NCBI RefSeq assembly: GCF_029227915.1
Contig: NC_079888.1
Span: forward strand, 9,345,001 to 9,409,000
DNA: 64,000 nucleotides
Direction of reading: 5' to 3'
Origin: Hydractinia symbiolongicarpus
Taxonomy: Eukaryota > Cnidaria > Hydrozoa > Anthoathecata > Hydractiniidae
The first letter of the stretch is position 1. Every line of letters starts with the position of its first letter. Positions 10,801 to 22,399 of the stretch are shown here, one piece after another. Under the pieces are notes generated by a model. That model did not search any database, had not been told where the DNA came from, and worked only from the letters and a program-made list of their open reading frames with translations. The translations under genes were made by a program, and so were the position numbers.

Positions 10801-13631
10801 TAGTCCTACCCAGATAGACAGACCCTGTCCATGAAAATATCGGGTGCAACAGACAGTAGCTACAATATTCATCACAAATTCGCCTCAGTTTTAATAAGGT
10901 CAAGAATGAGAAAAGGTTGTCTTTTAAAAACTCGAAATATGTTATTGAATATCTCCTCTTCCTACATAACTCTTTTAGATTAACCCGTGTAGTAGATTGG
11001 TACATCCGAGATACTGTTCTATTGAAAATCAAATAAACTCATTAATTTTGATGAGTTTAAGTAAACATGTTTGTACCTAAGAAGTATGGTATTTTAAACA
11101 AATTTACATGAATATTAATACCTAATTACCTTGATTATCATTCATACCAGCACTTTTTTCCTGGCATCGAACTTATAATTAAGACTATTAAAGATTTTGT
11201 CAAGAAGTAAAAAGATTCGTAGATAAATTATGATGCTCTTTCGTATAAAAAACAACTTGTTTAAAATTTTTTTCAACAAATTTCGTAATTTAAATCATAT
11301 GATTTTTATCAAAAGAATACACCTTTCCCGAATTAGTTTTCTTTGATGTACCGTTGCTATTTCTCAACTTTGTCAAACGAAATAACTGTGATTTTTAAAA
11401 TGTTCACCTAAAACTGGATAAAATGTGAAATCTTTAGATTCATACAAACAACCTACTAAAACAGTTTTTCTAATTTTGTACTAATTGACCTCTGCTTGAA
11501 ACAGAAGCTTATTAGTACAAATCAAAAATTAAGAAGACTTTGACTGTAACATTAACACGACCAAAACAGTATTTTCACATGTCGGATTAAATTTTTACAC
11601 ACACCAAATCAATGATGCTGAATATTATCTTGAAGTCAAAACATCAAAATTCTTAAATTTTAAAGAAACATGTAATTCGAGACCCGTGTATTAACACAGC
11701 AGATCACCAACACACATTGTTGTGGGAGAAAACTAGAAATCCAAATAGGAAAACTGCTTGCGAAAATTACCAACCTTCATAAACAAAGCTTAAAAGTACT
11801 GCGAACAAACTTCGCCTTAATAACCACAAATTGCTGAATTTTTGTTTTTATCCACCAAATCATGCCAGAAGAAAGTTCCTCGGTGTGCAGTCAAACCTGT
11901 TTAAAACGGCCAGGGGCCTTAGATCGTCTAAGGAAGGTGGTCTTATAAACAACTTTCGTACGACGGCCAGCCTCTGGCGAGGCCGTCTTACACAGGTTTT
12001 TTTGTTTCAGTCTTTCCCACAACTTATGGAATGAAAGAAAGCATTTGAAATTAGGCAAGCGCTCTGAGATCTAAATTACACAAACTGTAATGTAAATCAT
12101 TTACTGCACATTTGTTTTGCAGTAGAAAAGTCAGGATCGTCTTATAGAGTAGCTAATGGCCATAAAACACATTGAGGGACCTAAACTTGTCGTTTCAGAC
12201 AGGTCATAGCAGGTTTGATTAAATTTCCTTTCTTTCTAGGCACCACCTGCAAGCGAGAGTTCATCTTCATCAAGCAATACGCTCGTCGTTGTACTTATCA
12301 GCGTGTTTTGCTCGATCATAATTATCATACTGCTGCTGATTTTGATAATTAAGTATCGTAAAAGGTATTCATGTTTTCTCAACCTGTGGAATATTGCAAA
12401 AAGAGTTGCACATGTCCTCCGTGTAAAAAGAAAGACATTTATAAAAACTAAACTTTTTTCTTAACTTTTTTTTTTAGGAAGAGCGGTGATAAGAGCTACC
12501 ATGTGAGTTATGTTGTTGTAGATGTTGTTTTATCTTCTTCGTTGTTTGTTGTTATTGCTGTCGTCGTCGTTGGCGTCGTTGTTGTCGTTTTGTTGTTGTC
12601 GTTTTGTCGTTTGTCGTTGTTGTTTTTTCGTTGTTGATTTTTCGTTATTTTTTGTCGTTGTTATTTTTTCGTTGTTGTTTTGTCGTTTTGTCGTTGTTGT
12701 TTTGTCGTTGTTGTTTTTTCGTTGTTGTTTTGTCGTTGTTGTTTTGTCATTTTTTCGTTGTTGTTTTGTCGTTGTTGTTTTGTCGTTGTCGTTTTGTCGT
12801 CGTTGTTGTTGTTGCAGCTGTCGTTGTCGTTGTTGCTGTTGTTGTTGAATTGCTTTTATTTTTGTGATTATTATTGCGGTTTTATTACCGTTAATAATTT
12901 TTATTTTCACCTATACTGTTGTTTTAGAATTCTCGCACTGCGTATCCTGTTTCAGATCGATGTAAGTTATGACCACATAAACATGTTTCTAAACATAAAT
13001 AAATGTAAGAATAGACTACATGATACTATTCTGTTTTAGTTCAAAATCCATTTAGAGTTCCAAACCATGCATATGTACCTCGAGGACCTGAGGTATGTAA
13101 CGTAACCAGGGGTATGCTTTATTCTTGGTTTTAATCAACCATTCTTACAACGCGCAGTTCTAAAACAAAAATACATTCAAGGAAAACAATAGAAACAGTT
13201 TTCTCTCTGAAAGCCTTGTTTCCATTGGGTTGCATTTTACGCTACATAGCGCAAAAAGCTCAGGAGCTTTTTTAAGCACGTCAAAGTGTGCACGCGCTAA
13301 CAATAAAACGTCAGCTTTTTGCGCTATGGCGGGAAATGTAGTCTAAAGGAAACGAGCCTTTAGCAGCTGGTAAAACAGACATAGTTTGCTATGTAAGTGG
13401 TGATGAAATGTATTTTTTTAGGCTTCAGAAAGTTATAGTACTTATATGACACCTGTTGAAAATATGTATGAATACATCGATCCTATTGAATCTTCTGAAT
13501 ATCAGAGTATGGGAACAATACAGCCACCTTCGTATGAAAGTCTGGCAATATCAGAAGGCAGAAAAGATCAGCGACAGAACGCTGAAGAAGAAAAATATAT
13601 AGAAGCCAACACAAGCAACCCATATCTGTAG
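4812..13631 (+). CDS. Type I transmembrane receptor-like protein with Cys-rich N-terminus, mucin stalk and tyrosine-rich tail (9 exons)
   Basis: Proposed exons are 4812-5046, 8291-8514, 8874-8985, 10101-10495, 12240-12364, 12478-12502, 12928-12961, 13040-13092 and 13422-13631. All phases match, giving 470 residues. MKLLLLFALFACAQ is a signal peptide. Residues 35-80 hold a small Cys-rich module (CRGF, CQCP, ELC, GC). Residues 80-190 are an unrecognised domain with four to five cysteines, residues 191-322 a Thr/Ser/Pro mucin-like stalk, and residues 334-358 a membrane helix followed by KYRKRK. The tail (359-470) holds several tyrosine motifs (YEYI, YQSM, YESL) and PPSY, a PPxY motif. It is not an assigned family. 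A role in adhesion, recognition or signalling, for example something like the hydrozoan Alr receptors, is only inference. Joining exon 1 to exon 2 across 3.2 kb is the weakest step; alternatively exon 2 onward is a separate gene whose start was not found. Confidence 0.68.
5222..7254. mobile_element. 2-kb DNA element with ~440-bp inverted-repeat arms
   Basis: The left arm (about 5222-5660) is matched in reverse complement by the right arm (about 6805-7254). Both share an outer end resembling ATTAATAATC.GTGACCTAAAAG, a GTACGCTCTCCTTCGCAGACG block and a long A/T-rich inner part. The interior (5780-6800) has no recognisable transposase. It looks like a non-autonomous or fold-back DNA transposon, and it sits in the first intron of the surface-receptor gene. 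I could not define a target-site duplication. Confidence 0.7.
7284..7545. repeat. Third, partial copy of the fold-back arm
   Basis: Immediately right of the 2-kb element is another diverged stretch matching the inner half of its right arm: the same CAATTTTTGATTCAAATC run, TAAACGAAATTTGATTTAAT and the TTAGCACCAAATGA.CC.AAGTAA.CCTTGGG block. It suggests serial insertion or partial duplication of the same element family. Confidence 0.6.
10145..10439 (+). repeat. 147-bp in-frame duplication in the mucin-stalk exon
   Basis: The block starting CAAACTGCATCTGTAACC at 10145 recurs at 10292, a period of 147 bp or 49 codons. The second copy is nearly complete. It lengthens the Thr/Ser-rich extracellular stalk without breaking the frame. 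The duplication lies wholly inside exon 4 of the receptor gene. Confidence 0.8.
11891..12003. mobile_element. Small inverted-repeat element (MITE) in receptor intron
   Basis: The ends CAAACCTGTTTAAAACGGCC and its near reverse complement GGCCGTCTTACACAGGTTT face each other about 110 bp apart. It carries no coding capacity and lies in the intron before the transmembrane exon. Confidence 0.6.
12520..12850. repeat. GTTGTC/TTTTGTCGTTG minisatellite between receptor microexons
   Basis: A low-complexity stretch of GTT, GTC and TTTTGTCGTTGTTG units fills most of the roughly 425-bp intron between microexons at 12478-12502 and 12928-12961. It produces long spurious open frames on both strands (Val/Phe/Cys-rich on plus, Gln/Thr/Lys/Asn-rich on minus). 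These have no domain content and are not called as genes. Confidence 0.9.
13209..13372. mobile_element. MITE with ~50-bp imperfect inverted repeats
   Basis: Left end AAAGCCTTGTTTCC...TAGCGCAAAAAGCT faces right end AGCTTTTTGCGCTA...GGAAACGAGCCTTT. The element is about 160 bp, has no coding capacity, and lies in the last intron of the receptor gene. Confidence 0.65.
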
Positions 13632-13912
13632 AGGAATAATTAGTCGCCTCAAATCTTAAGGAGCACCTTGTTATCATCTTTACTTCAAATCAGAATGTCA
13701 AATATATTCACTGGATGTTTTCAGTAAAAGAGGAATAAGAAGCATCTTGATTTCAAAGTCATGTTTTATGGAATCACACATTGTCACATGCTCAAGCAAC
13801 AATTATTGAAGAAAATCATGTTGACTTTAAGAGCCTGATAATGCATCACTTTGTATGTTGAAGAATCGTCTTTAATATATTTCTCACAAAAGGCGCTCGA
13901 ATCTGAAAATTC

Positions 13913-13918
13913 AATAAA
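13913..13918 (+). terminator. Poly(A) signal of receptor gene
   Basis: AATAAA lies 282 bp downstream of the TAG stop, and is followed by A/T-rich DNA and no further open reading of the gene. A second AATAAA-like site was not needed. Confidence 0.45.
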
Positions 13919-14833
13919 GCACTATTTAAAAATCAATAATACGAAGATTCGTTCAACATTTAGTAATTTTCTAAATCTTAAGAATTTTAGTGTGACAAAG
14001 TTATAGACGAGGGCCATTTTAGGAAAGAGGGCCGTAAGTAGTTGGACCCTTTATGCTTTCAAAATACGTAATAGGCACCACAAAAAGTCTAAAAACTAAT
14101 GGCTAAAATGTTATCGTAACATACGTTCCAGCTTTGGAAGTTAAAAATATTCAGGTGAAATTGAAACAAAAAACTTCGCTCTTTCAAGGGGAACATTACT
14201 TAAAAGATCAAAAAATTGGGAATTCTGAGGAACTCTTTTTTATAGTAAATATCTATATGAATCTAAGAAAGTAATTCCACATATCGTGCTTTTCAAATAT
14301 TTCAAACCATATATTTTCAAATCAAACCAACACTCTTCCCTAAAATAAGTAAAAAAAAAAATAATCGTATTATTTCTTTGGCTAGGAAACGTAATGTATA
14401 TATTTTTAAAAAAAATAAATGGAGTTTGAAGCAAGATAACATTAGAATACAAAGAACATGCTCGCGAGCCCTCCAAACTTCATCTTTACAATCTCTACGA
14501 TTTTGAACACGAAATACGGTAGTGTAATTCTGCCATTGTGTTGATAAAATGTAATATATAAAATGTAATACATGCATGCGAATCATCCATGTCAATAACC
14601 TTACCAACATACGCAGTTACGTCGCTGCAACATATTCATAAATTTCGAGAAGCATATTTTTGGCTTATAAATGGGACATTTGATGATGCTTTAAGTTCGG
14701 CAATACGCCATCCTTCACAAGCTGTGTGTTGGAAAAATAAATAAAGCAGCCGGAACAAACACATATGAAAAAACAGCATGTATCTTCATTGTTCCAGTGA
14801 CAGTTTAAATTTCTGTACAAACTTCGTTAACGA

Positions 14834-14934
14834 CAACCTCGTTCCCAGGGCAATTTTACGCTTTTTTGATATCTGAGACGGCGCGACCGTCCGATATTGT
14901 CAGAAAGAGAAAAATGAGCCTAGGGATGAGGTTG
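14834..14934. mobile_element. CAACCTCG-family MITE
   Basis: It starts CAACCTCGTTCCCAGGG and ends with the reverse complement CCTAGGGATGAGGTTG about 100 bp later, with no coding capacity. It belongs to the most frequent short element family of this window. Confidence 0.7.
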
Positions 14935-15399
14935 GCTTAAGGAAGCAAGCAGAGTTGTTGTACTCTTCTAAAGGGAAGGAAAGTATACTTAACCGAGCTA
15001 GCTTCTTCCGTTGTTTTCGCTTACTCGTAAAATCTCATGCGTTTGGATGATGGGCAGTTTCCCCAATAGCACTCTTTCTTGACTTACCTCCATGTAGTTC
15101 CATGTTGCAGACACGGTAAAATATTCAGAATGGCATGAAATAATTTGTCTTGTTGCGATAAGAGAGGGGTGGGCGAGTCTTTCTAGTAATGTATAAATTC
15201 TAGTTAGGTAATCAATTTAATTAACTGCCGTATAAGAGATCGAAGTAATGCGAACACGAATCTCGCACCATATAAGGTGAAAATAAATGATTCATGACGT
15301 AACTTAGTGGAACCTTACCTGTGCAAAGTACATGTAAATGTTAACATGGTTGGTAGGTAGTTTATTTTTAAATTTCTTTGAACAACATATTATGTTTTT

Positions 15400-16330
15400 A
15401 TACCTTTGACATGTTCACTAAAAATCTGTTTTTGGAAATACTGTTCAAAATCAGTTTTACTTTTCGACTTCCTGACGACTTTTATCTCCTCTTTTTGCCT
15501 TTTCTTCCTGGATCTTGTTTTGGCTATGACATCGACTTTTCACCACTCTTCGTGAACGTACTTACCAACTTTACACTGAAAAATCTTTTTAACATCATCA
15601 ATAGTATTATATTTGATAAAGGTGTCAGGATTAGCTTTCACGGTTTTATTTAAGGTCTCAAGCATATAGAGTTTTGATGTTTTGTACATAGACAAGATCT
15701 TCTGTTGACAAAACTTGCAAGGATGTAATTTGCACGTCTTATTTCTAAGATGCAAGCTTTTAACTCCGATGTTATGCTTTAAGTTTATGGTAGAGGTTTC
15801 ATAGATACTCGTTTAGTGATCGTTTTTGAAATTGAGCTTTTTTAATGCGTTTGCAATCTTTTTTTTGCCTGACAGTGCCGTTGAAATTATCTTTCCAGGC
15901 GTAAAATTTTAAAACTTAAATGTGGGTTTGCGGATCGAATCCTCGTTTGGCCTTTGAACCATTTAAACCATCGGTTTTCTTGGAGGCATACTTTGTGAGT
16001 TTGTATTTTATTAAGGTCAGTATATCTGCTCTCCTGTTTTTTCGTTCAAGGACAGATGCTCAAAATCTCTTCTGATACTAATTCCGCGAAGAGTAAACAA
16101 TTCCTTATATCTTTGAACTTTTTACCGGATGAAGCCCTCCCTTCTCAACATGTTTGAAACCAATTTTTCTAGAAACAGAGCCTGACTGGTGTGCTTTTGA
16201 CTTTTATTTTTTATTCTGTGTACTCGAGTGCTGCGTTGCTCTCCTTGAGTTCTTTTTTTCATTTTCTAACTTAGATATCTTTTTGTAGAACTGGGTATCA
16301 CTTCTTCGTTTTCGGTTTTGGGATGATTCC
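15400..16330 (-). pseudogene. Decayed transposon-like ORF, family unknown
   Basis: Minus-strand translation gives coding-like segments broken by in-frame stops. One runs IISTALSGKKKIANALKKLN, stop, then continues for about 100 residues through LRNKTCKLHPCKFCQQK and DDVKKIFQCKVG to HEEW, stop, and a Lys/Arg-rich stretch. The CKLHPCKFC motif is zinc-ligand-like. A further upstream patch (QFYKKISKLENEKK) resembles a coiled coil. I do not recognise the protein. The stops, A/T-rich surroundings and lack of introns suggest a dead element rather than a working gene. Confidence 0.35.
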
Positions 16331-18176
16331 TCTTGTCTCGGAAAACTTATGGCAACGATGAAAAGTGAAGAAACTAAGACGAGCGATGCAATAAAGGGAA
16401 AACATACTTTACGATATTATAGTTACTTCATTTCCCTTTAATTTCATTAACGGCTCAGGAACCATAAGACCCTTGGGAAGAGGTTGCATGTGACTGTAGG
16501 TGTCGCAGTTGTTTAGAATGTCTCCACAACCGCTTTGTAACGGCCTAAACCCTTTTTTAAGAAAGGGGGTGTTTCGGTATCGTTTTATTGAGGAAAGGGG
16601 AAGGAGATTTTATAAAGGGCAAATGCCCTGACAATCAGACTTGGTCCAGTAAATAACAAAATAAAAGCAGTCATTGTTTATACTTTTTAAAAAAATAACT
16701 TTTCCATTTTATGAGTTTTTTACTATTTTAATTTATATTTACGTACATTGCTTTCAATATGTTAATTTAATATGTTAAGGAGAAAGGTTTCATGAGATCA
16801 AAATAAATATATCTTTATAAAAATTTATACCATAAGTGAAAAAATCCAAATTCCTTTAACCCAGACAGAATGTACAAAAATCCCACTTTTGTTCTAGTAA
16901 TGGCAATAAAGAATATCAATTCATACCTTTTATAAAACTGAAGTTATTATAAGAATCACTATACCAAAAACTGCTCCGGTTAAATTTTAGTCTGACTTTG
17001 ACAAGTTTAAATTTTTAGCTCAGAAACCCCATGTATTCACAGAGTTGGTAGTTATTTAGACAAGCCTCTCTAAAAGGGCACATATGTTTTTTAAAAAAAA
17101 GATATTTGTTTGATTTGCACAAGTGCTCTAGATAAATACTTTGACCAATTAAATACTCCGGACTCAAGGAAAAATACACCAAAAAGGCTGCATCGTAGCC
17201 AGCCTAAATGAAACTGTATTTTAAATTTTAAGAAGTTTCAAAGATATAAATATAATGTATGAAACAAGATACAAATGGGATTATGCATTGTAATATTGGT
17301 CATATATTTTTTAGTTCTAACTTAGTGATGACTTATTGTCCCCCACCCCCTAAAATTATTGTGTATTTATTCAAATTGTATATTTACTCGATTGGCCAAT
17401 ATGTAATTACAATATGCATTTTTATATTCTCGAGATATTTTTAACATATTTGGATAATTTTTACATATGTCAGCACTTTTTCTGTACATCAATAACATTA
17501 TCTGCTTAAAATTCAATTGCGTTAGTTTTAGAACGGATGTTACATCCTGGTTAAAGTTTCTGGTAAACAAATAAGCGTTATCCAATATATTTTTCGCTTT
17601 TTACATAATTCGAATGACGAAATACCAAAATCGCGCGAAAAACCTAAAAAAGAAGGCTTTAAAAATACTTCCAGTACGAAACAGGTGTTTGTTAGAAGCA
17701 ATAAGAAGTCGACGTGGGTTTAATAACCACGCTTTAAGTTGGATCTTTTGAGAAAAACAAAATTATGAGGAAATTGTCGCGATGCTGCAAGATGTTGGAA
17801 ATCTTTAGAGTGATTAACTTGTAGTGGATGAAAGTGAAAAGTAAAAAATATATTTACCCATTGGGCTTAGAATGGTATTTTTTACCTGCTCTAAACATCA
17901 ACATTTCGATTATCATTTTCAGCATTGAACGGTATGTGCAATTTTCTATGCGAAATTACGGAAGTAATACAACCTTCCTCAGTCCCCAAGGTTTTTTGCC
18001 TTCTTGCAAAAAAAACCATGGAGCAAGGGTGACTGCAACCTCGTTTACAGCCCTGATTGTCTTTTTATATAATATAAGATGCTTTTGCGGAGGTTGAGAA
18101 GCGCTGGTCATTCTAAAATTTTAGAAGTACCAAATCCGGAAAGATCTATTCGGTAAAAAACAGTGTCAACTAAAAA

Positions 18177-19834
18177 TTAGAGGGTAACTTTTTCACAAGA
18201 TTTGGAAATAAATAACCATTTCTTTAACCCTATTTAGAGGGTAACTTTTTCACAAGATTTGGAAATAAATAACCATTTCTTTAACCCTATTTAGAGGGTA
18301 ACTTTTTCACAAGATTTGGAAATAAATAACCATTTCTTTAACCCTATTTAGAGGGTAACTTTTTCACAAGATTTGGAAATAAATAGCCATTTCTTTAACC
18401 CTATTTAGAGGGTAACTTTTTCATAAGATTTGGAAATAAATAGCCATTTCTTTAACCCTATTTAGAGGGTAACTTTTTCACAAGATTTGGAAATAAATAG
18501 CCATTTCTTTAACCCTATTTAGAGGGTAACTTTTTCACAAGATTTGGAAATAAATAGCCATTTCTTTAACCCTATTTAGAGGGTAACTTTTTCACAAGAT
18601 TTGGAAATAAATAGCCATTTCTTTAACCCTATTTAGAGGGTAACTTTTTCACAAGATTTGGAAATAAATAGCCATTTCTTTAACCCTATTTAGAGGGTAA
18701 CTTTTTCACAAGATTTGGAAATAAATAGCCATTTCTTTAACCCTATTTAGAGGGTAACTTTTTCATAAGATTTGGAAATAAATAACCATTTCTTTAACCC
18801 TATTTAGAGGGTAACTTTTTCACAAGATTTGGAAATAAATAGCCATTTCTTTAACACTATTTAGAGGGTAACTTTTTCACAAGATTTGGAAATAAATAAC
18901 CATTTCTTTAACCCTATTTAGAGGGTAACTTTTTCACAAGATTTGGAAATAAATAGCCATTTCTTTAACCCTATTTAGAGGGTAACTTTTTCACAAGATT
19001 TGGAAATAAATAGCCATTTCTTTAACCCTATTTAGAGGCTAACTTTTTCACAAGATTTGGAAATAAATAGCCATTTCTTTAACCCTATTTAGAGGGTAAC
19101 TTTTTCACAAGATTTGGAAATAAATAGCCATTTCTTTAACCCTATTTAGAGGGTAACTTTTTCATAAGATTTGGAAATAAATAGCCATTTCTTTAACCCT
19201 ATTTAGAGGGTAACTTTTTCACAAGATTTGGAAATAAATAACCATTTCTTTAACCCTATTTAGAGGGTAACTTTTTCACAAGATTTGGAAATAAATAGCC
19301 ATTTCTTTAACCCTATTTAGAGGGTAACTTTTTCACAAGATTTGGAAATAAATAGCCATTTCTTTAACCCTATTTAGAGGGTAACTTTTTCACAAGATTT
19401 GGAAATAAATAGCCATTTCTTTAACCCTATTTAGAGGGTAACTTTTTCACAAGATTTGGAAATAAATAGCCATTTCTTTAACCCTATTTAGAGGGTAACT
19501 TTTTCACAAGATTTGGAAATAAATAACCATTTCTTTAACCCTATTTAGAGGGTAACTTTTTCACAAGATTTGGAAATAAATAGCCATTTCTTTAACCCTA
19601 TTTAGAGGGTAACTTTTTCACAAGATTTGGAAATAAATAGCCATTTCTTTAACCCTATTTAGAGGGTAACTTTTTCACAAGATTTGGAAATAAATAGCCA
19701 TTTCTTTAACCCTATTTAGAGGGTAACTTTTTCACAAGATTTGGAAATAAATAGCCATTTCTTTAACCCTATTTAGAGGGTAACTTTTTCACAAGATTTG
19801 GAAATAAATAGCCATTTCTTTAACCCTATTTAGT
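18177..19834. repeat. 57-bp satellite array, about 29 copies
   Basis: The 57-bp unit begins TTAGAGGGTAACTTTTTCAC and ends TTTCTTTAACCCTAT. Copies are near-identical and differ mainly at a few positions (ATAACCATT versus ATAGCCATT, CACAAG versus CATAAG, one GGGTAA to GGCTAA, one ACCCTA to ACACTA). Each junction forms a short inverted repeat, TTAACCCT...AGGGTAA. No coding capacity is evident. The homogeneity suggests recent expansion or gene-conversion homogenisation. Confidence 0.97.
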
Positions 19835-21012
19835 CGCCCTGACGTTGTTTTTTTCAATAATTCCTTCATGCTATGCTGCATGGCTATGATACTTACTGAG
19901 TTTCAACATTTATCTTTTAGACACCTGTACGCCAACTTTTTAGGTCCCATATACCTTTCAGAGGCTTTGATATAGGCTTTTACCCGAAACTACCCCCAAA
20001 AATCTCTATAAAATCCTTATGATCGCGAAAACATAAAAACCCTTGGTAGGATTATCTTTGAAACTTGAAACTTACAACACAACTTTCAATTAGAATCCTT
20101 CTGCAAGTTATGGACACGTGATTGTTCCAATTTCCCCGATTTTGTGGGATTTAACTTGAAAATCGGGAAAAACGGATTTCGGGCAATATATTGCATCTTT
20201 TTATGCGAACTATGTAAAAATCAAGCTTTCAATGACGTCACAGAGAATATGCTGACATAAGCAAAAACTTATTGCTGTTGTTTTGTTCCGTTTGTGTCAT
20301 ACTATAAGTGCACCAAGTTTGAGTCCATTTAGACAAGCGTATGAAAGTTTATTAAGGGGGGTGCGGCATATGTTCAAAAAAAACCGGACCAAAAAAGGGT
20401 AAAGTTTACCTTGTGCGAAATCGAATTGTTTCTTGGGGGAGGTAAGGTTTAAGATTTAAATGCTTTATAAATATATAATAAATGTTAAAAACGACAATAT
20501 TATTGAAATTATCATGAAAAACACCTTCACACTTTTAAGTTTTAATACTATGTTATTTTCATTTTTGACATTCCAACCATATTTTAATTTTAAACGATGG
20601 AGAGCTATTAGAAGGCTAAAGGCTAAAGGGGCAAAATTTTAGGTTTGTAGGACTGCTTTTAAAAACACTCGACCGATAAAGTGTTCATTCATTTATGAAA
20701 AACAAAATAGTGGATAAAGAGAAGGGAACAAAATAGATATTGTAATAATATCATTAAAGAATTGAAAATCAAAGACAGATTCGGATTTAGGGAAATGTTT
20801 CGGATGGATGTGGGGGATTTCGATATTTCCTCCTTAATGAAATATCCTATCTGATATCACTGCGTCAGATGAGCAACTGTGTTGGCCACAGACCAATCTT
20901 GGCAGAAGAAAGATTCGCCCTTACTCTTCGTAATGTTTTTATTGAAACGCATCAAATTAAAATCATTCCTTTAAAAAATTCAACGTTCGAAATTCGCGGG
21001 ATTTTTATATGT

Positions 21013-21253
21013 CCAAACCAATCCAACATGAAAATTCACGCAACTCAGATAGAGAATTCCTTTGATCTTGCCGAAAATGTTGGATGAAATGTTTGACGGC
21101 GATCAAACTTCATCCAACATCGTCCAACACGATTTTTTTCTTCTTTTTTAAAAATTTTAAATTTTTTTAAAATTTTGAAATGACTCAAACCAGTCCTACA
21201 TTTCATCCAACATCACAAAAATTGCATGTTTGGTGAAATGTTGGACTGGTTTG
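21013..21253. mobile_element. MITE with CCAAACC.rTCCAACAT ends
   Basis: It begins CCAAACCAATCCAACATG and ends with the near reverse complement CATG...ATGTTGGACTGGTTTG about 240 bp later. CATCCAACAT and ATGTTGGATG recur internally in both orientations, so the element folds into nested hairpins. No coding capacity. Confidence 0.6.
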
Positions 21254-21486
21254 CCCCCGCCTTAATGGTCATAACAACAGGTATAACAAATCACATTTTC
21301 CGATCTCATGCTCTAAAAAATTTAAAAAAACCTATATTCTTATGATTTCATTAAAATTTATGCCTGATTTCTCAAAATTTAATATACAAATTCGATTTTC
21401 GAAAAGAGCTCTGGGAACGAGAAGGTTTAGTCGCAAACTAATGTGTACAGCTAAAAAATAGAAAATATATGATCGAGGAATCTGCA

Positions 21487-21712
21487 TGTGTATATTAGAT
21501 TCACACATTTTAAACTTGTCAAAGTTCTGGTCACTGTTCAGAGTGGACTTAGGACTTAGTTTATTTGCTTATGTCCAAACTCCTAAAATGAGCTAATTGT
21601 TGCTGACATCAGCATGGCCCTTTTTATATATCTCGGCGCCTTTGTTGGGCCCCACGTGGATTATTTCGGGCGTGGGTGTGCTAGAAAACGTTACTAGGAA
21701 AGTTTAACGCTG
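21487..21712. repeat. Left arm of a ~3.9-kb inverted repeat
   Basis: This block contains ATTAGATTCACACA, CTTGTCAAAGTTCTGG, GGACTTAGGACTTAG, GCTAATTGTTGCTGAC and ACGTGGATTATTTC. It is matched in reverse complement, in the same order, at about 25205-25426. The two copies bracket the intronless EGF-SEA gene. A third, partial copy lies near 50944-51020 in a creatine kinase intron, so the sequence is a dispersed repeat. Confidence 0.65.
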
Positions 21713-22399
21713 TCTACCTGTGCGTGCAATTGTAGCAACTTTGTAAACTGTTGGCTGCAGCGCATTGAGCAGATGTTGTTGTCGACATTTGAATAATGAC
21801 AAAAAAAGCTTGCCTTCGTCTCTATGTTTTTGTCCAAGATTGTAGCTAAACTAAAAGTCCGAGAGAAGTTCCAATATTTTGGTGGAGCTGTATAAAGCCT
21901 GTAACACAAATTTACGTACAGAAAATAATTTTCTTTCTAATTATTTTTAATTTTAAAACAGTTTAAGACCTAATACAAAATGATTTTTTAAAGTTATAAA
22001 ACAACTTGTATGACAACATATTTGTAAATATGTCAACAATTTAAGCAACATATATTTTTGCTACGTCGTATCGAAATTAGTTCACTTTTCCAAAATTCTA
22101 ACATGCAAGTACATTATTTTGTCCATTGTAGAATACTGTCGTCAAAAAATAACAGAAATGTTTGCATAATTACTAATTTATAGTAATTTATGCATAACCA
22201 ACTTAAATTGATTTCAGTTCTATTTTAAGAATGAAAACAGAACTTTTTTTTAATCTTCTACTTGTCTCCTTGCTTTCATATTCCAAAATAAATTATTTCG
22301 AAAACGACAGCTGTAATATCTCTTACGCGGCACAATGTCAGCCTTTTCATATGACCAAAACCTCAGTCTTAGCAAGACAGTGTTAGAGAAAGGCATTTT

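Larger units (their letters stand above)
13919..18176. other. Gene-free stretch with transposon remnants
   Basis: No intact gene is recognised on either strand. It contains one small element of the CAACCTCGTCCCCAGGG family near 14.83-14.93 kb and a decayed minus-strand ORF near 15.4-16.3 kb, both listed separately. The rest is A/T-rich sequence with short spurious ORFs. Confidence 0.5.
19835..22399. other. Gene-free stretch
   Basis: No coding region is supported. It contains a small inverted-repeat element near 21.01-21.25 kb and the left arm of a large inverted repeat near 21.49-21.71 kb, both listed separately. The remainder is A/T-rich without visible structure. Confidence 0.5.

Noticed and set aside
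12522-13039. Val/Phe/Cys-rich and Gln/Thr/Asn-rich ORFs
   Set aside because: They are translations of a GTT/GTC minisatellite inside an intron whose flanking microexons splice in another frame.
14240-14610. Overlapping minus-strand ORFs of 78 and 97 codons
   Set aside because: They are A/T-rich, hydrophobic by composition, and have no splice partners or recognisable motifs.
18177-19834. CRISPR array
   Set aside because: The 57-bp units are continuous tandem repeats with no unique spacers, and the genome is eukaryotic.
18177-19834. Telomere or telomere-like tract
   Set aside because: AACCCTA and TTAGAGGG occur once per 57-bp unit only; there is no short TTAGGG-type repeat.
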